Positions 63,865 through 64,000 of a stretch of 64,000 nt of DNA are shown piece by piece. The notes beneath the pieces are model-generated. The model had not been told where the DNA came from and did not search any database. It saw only the letters and a list, made by a program, of their open reading frames with translations. A program made the translations under genes and the position numbers. Within the stretch, counting starts at the first letter, position 1; each line of letters starts with the position of its first letter. This stretch comes from Nocardioides dokdonensis FR1436 (lineage in GTDB: Bacteria; Actinomycetota; Actinomycetes; Propionibacteriales; Nocardioidaceae): positions 4,154,001 through 4,218,000 of the forward strand of contig NZ_CP015079.1 in the NCBI RefSeq assembly GCF_001653335.1, written 5' to 3'.

Positions 63865-64000
63865 GCCAGCAGCCCGAGGTCCCGCGCCACCGTCTCGATC
63901 TGGTCGTAGTCCTCGTTCTGGGTGGGCACGAAGGAGGTGGCGCCGAACAGGTCGAGGATGGCCGCGTCGTCGGGGTCGGCCGGGTCGAGGTCGAAGAGCA
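63861..64000 (-). CDS. phnD: phosphate/phosphonate ABC transporter substrate-binding protein, C-terminal part
   Basis: Only the last 45 codons lie in the window: ...LFDLDPADPDDAAILDLFGATSFVPTQNEDYDQIETVARDLGLLA. The tail FVPTQNEDYDQIETVARDLGL matches the PhnD C-terminus. The frame is open at base 64000. It is the first gene of the transporter unit in order of transcription. Confidence 0.85.
   Translation of the reverse strand, partial: LFDLDPADPDDAAILDLFGATSFVPTQNEDYDQIETVARDLGLLA

Overview
The window is very GC-rich DNA from the chromosome of an actinobacterium. WhiB1, fused 2-oxoglutarate decarboxylase/dehydrogenase (Kgd), SigR with a zinc anti-sigma factor, the tiny ribosomal protein bL37, DUF6104 beside kgd, nickel superoxide dismutase and the aroA-rsgA-hisN cluster all point there. 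Overall gene content fits Nocardioidaceae (Nocardioides-like); this placement is inference from gene content, not a database match.

Layout. 1-11000 (minus strand): argS-lysA-hom-thrC-thrB, an aspartate-family amino acid operon, then rho with a long Q/N/D-rich insert, a response regulator/histidine kinase pair, and rpmE cut by the window edge. 11145-14732: tRNA-Arg(CCG), a secreted protein of unknown function, an LCP-family protein and a lipoprotein. 14876-24400: kgd, DUF6104, an acetoacetate decarboxylase-like protein, a TetR regulator, two oxidoreductases, NAD-type malic enzyme, and the divergent sodX/sodN pair. 24565-34765: an anti-sigma/SigF-like pair, whiB1, a PdtaS-like kinase, an IlvG-like ThDP enzyme operon, bL37, and the SigR-RsrA redox regulon core with a near-perfect autoregulatory SigR promoter. 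34840-48444: aroA-rsgA-hisN, a CBS protein, a MerR/DICT regulator with an FAD oxidoreductase, lepB, FKBP, a lactate-monooxygenase-like enzyme, DUF445, a cytidylyltransferase and a secreted HExxH protein.

49257-58807 is a compact selenocysteine island. On the minus strand lie fdhA, an iron-sulfur subunit, an NrfD-type membrane subunit and selD, each overlapping the next by 4 bp. Divergently lie tRNA-Sec, selA and selB. The fdhA reading frame is interrupted at 54948-54950 by TGA. It is read here as selenocysteine, because the context is typical of Sec-containing formate dehydrogenases and a SECIS-like hairpin follows 11 nt later. A naive gene caller would split this gene into two ORFs.

The end of the window carries an SGNH hydrolase, an ISL3-family insertion sequence and a phosphonate-type ABC transporter (phnE fusion, phnC, start of the phnD locus) running off the edge.

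The most unusual structure is a set of three intergenic arrays (25875-25962, 49120-49252, and 59772-61402 once the IS is removed). Each is built of tandem units phased at exactly 22 bp, followed by the same units in inverted orientation. Two unrelated sequence families share this architecture. In the third array the IS has inserted with a direct-repeat target duplication, and removing the IS plus one copy of the duplication restores the 22-bp phase exactly.
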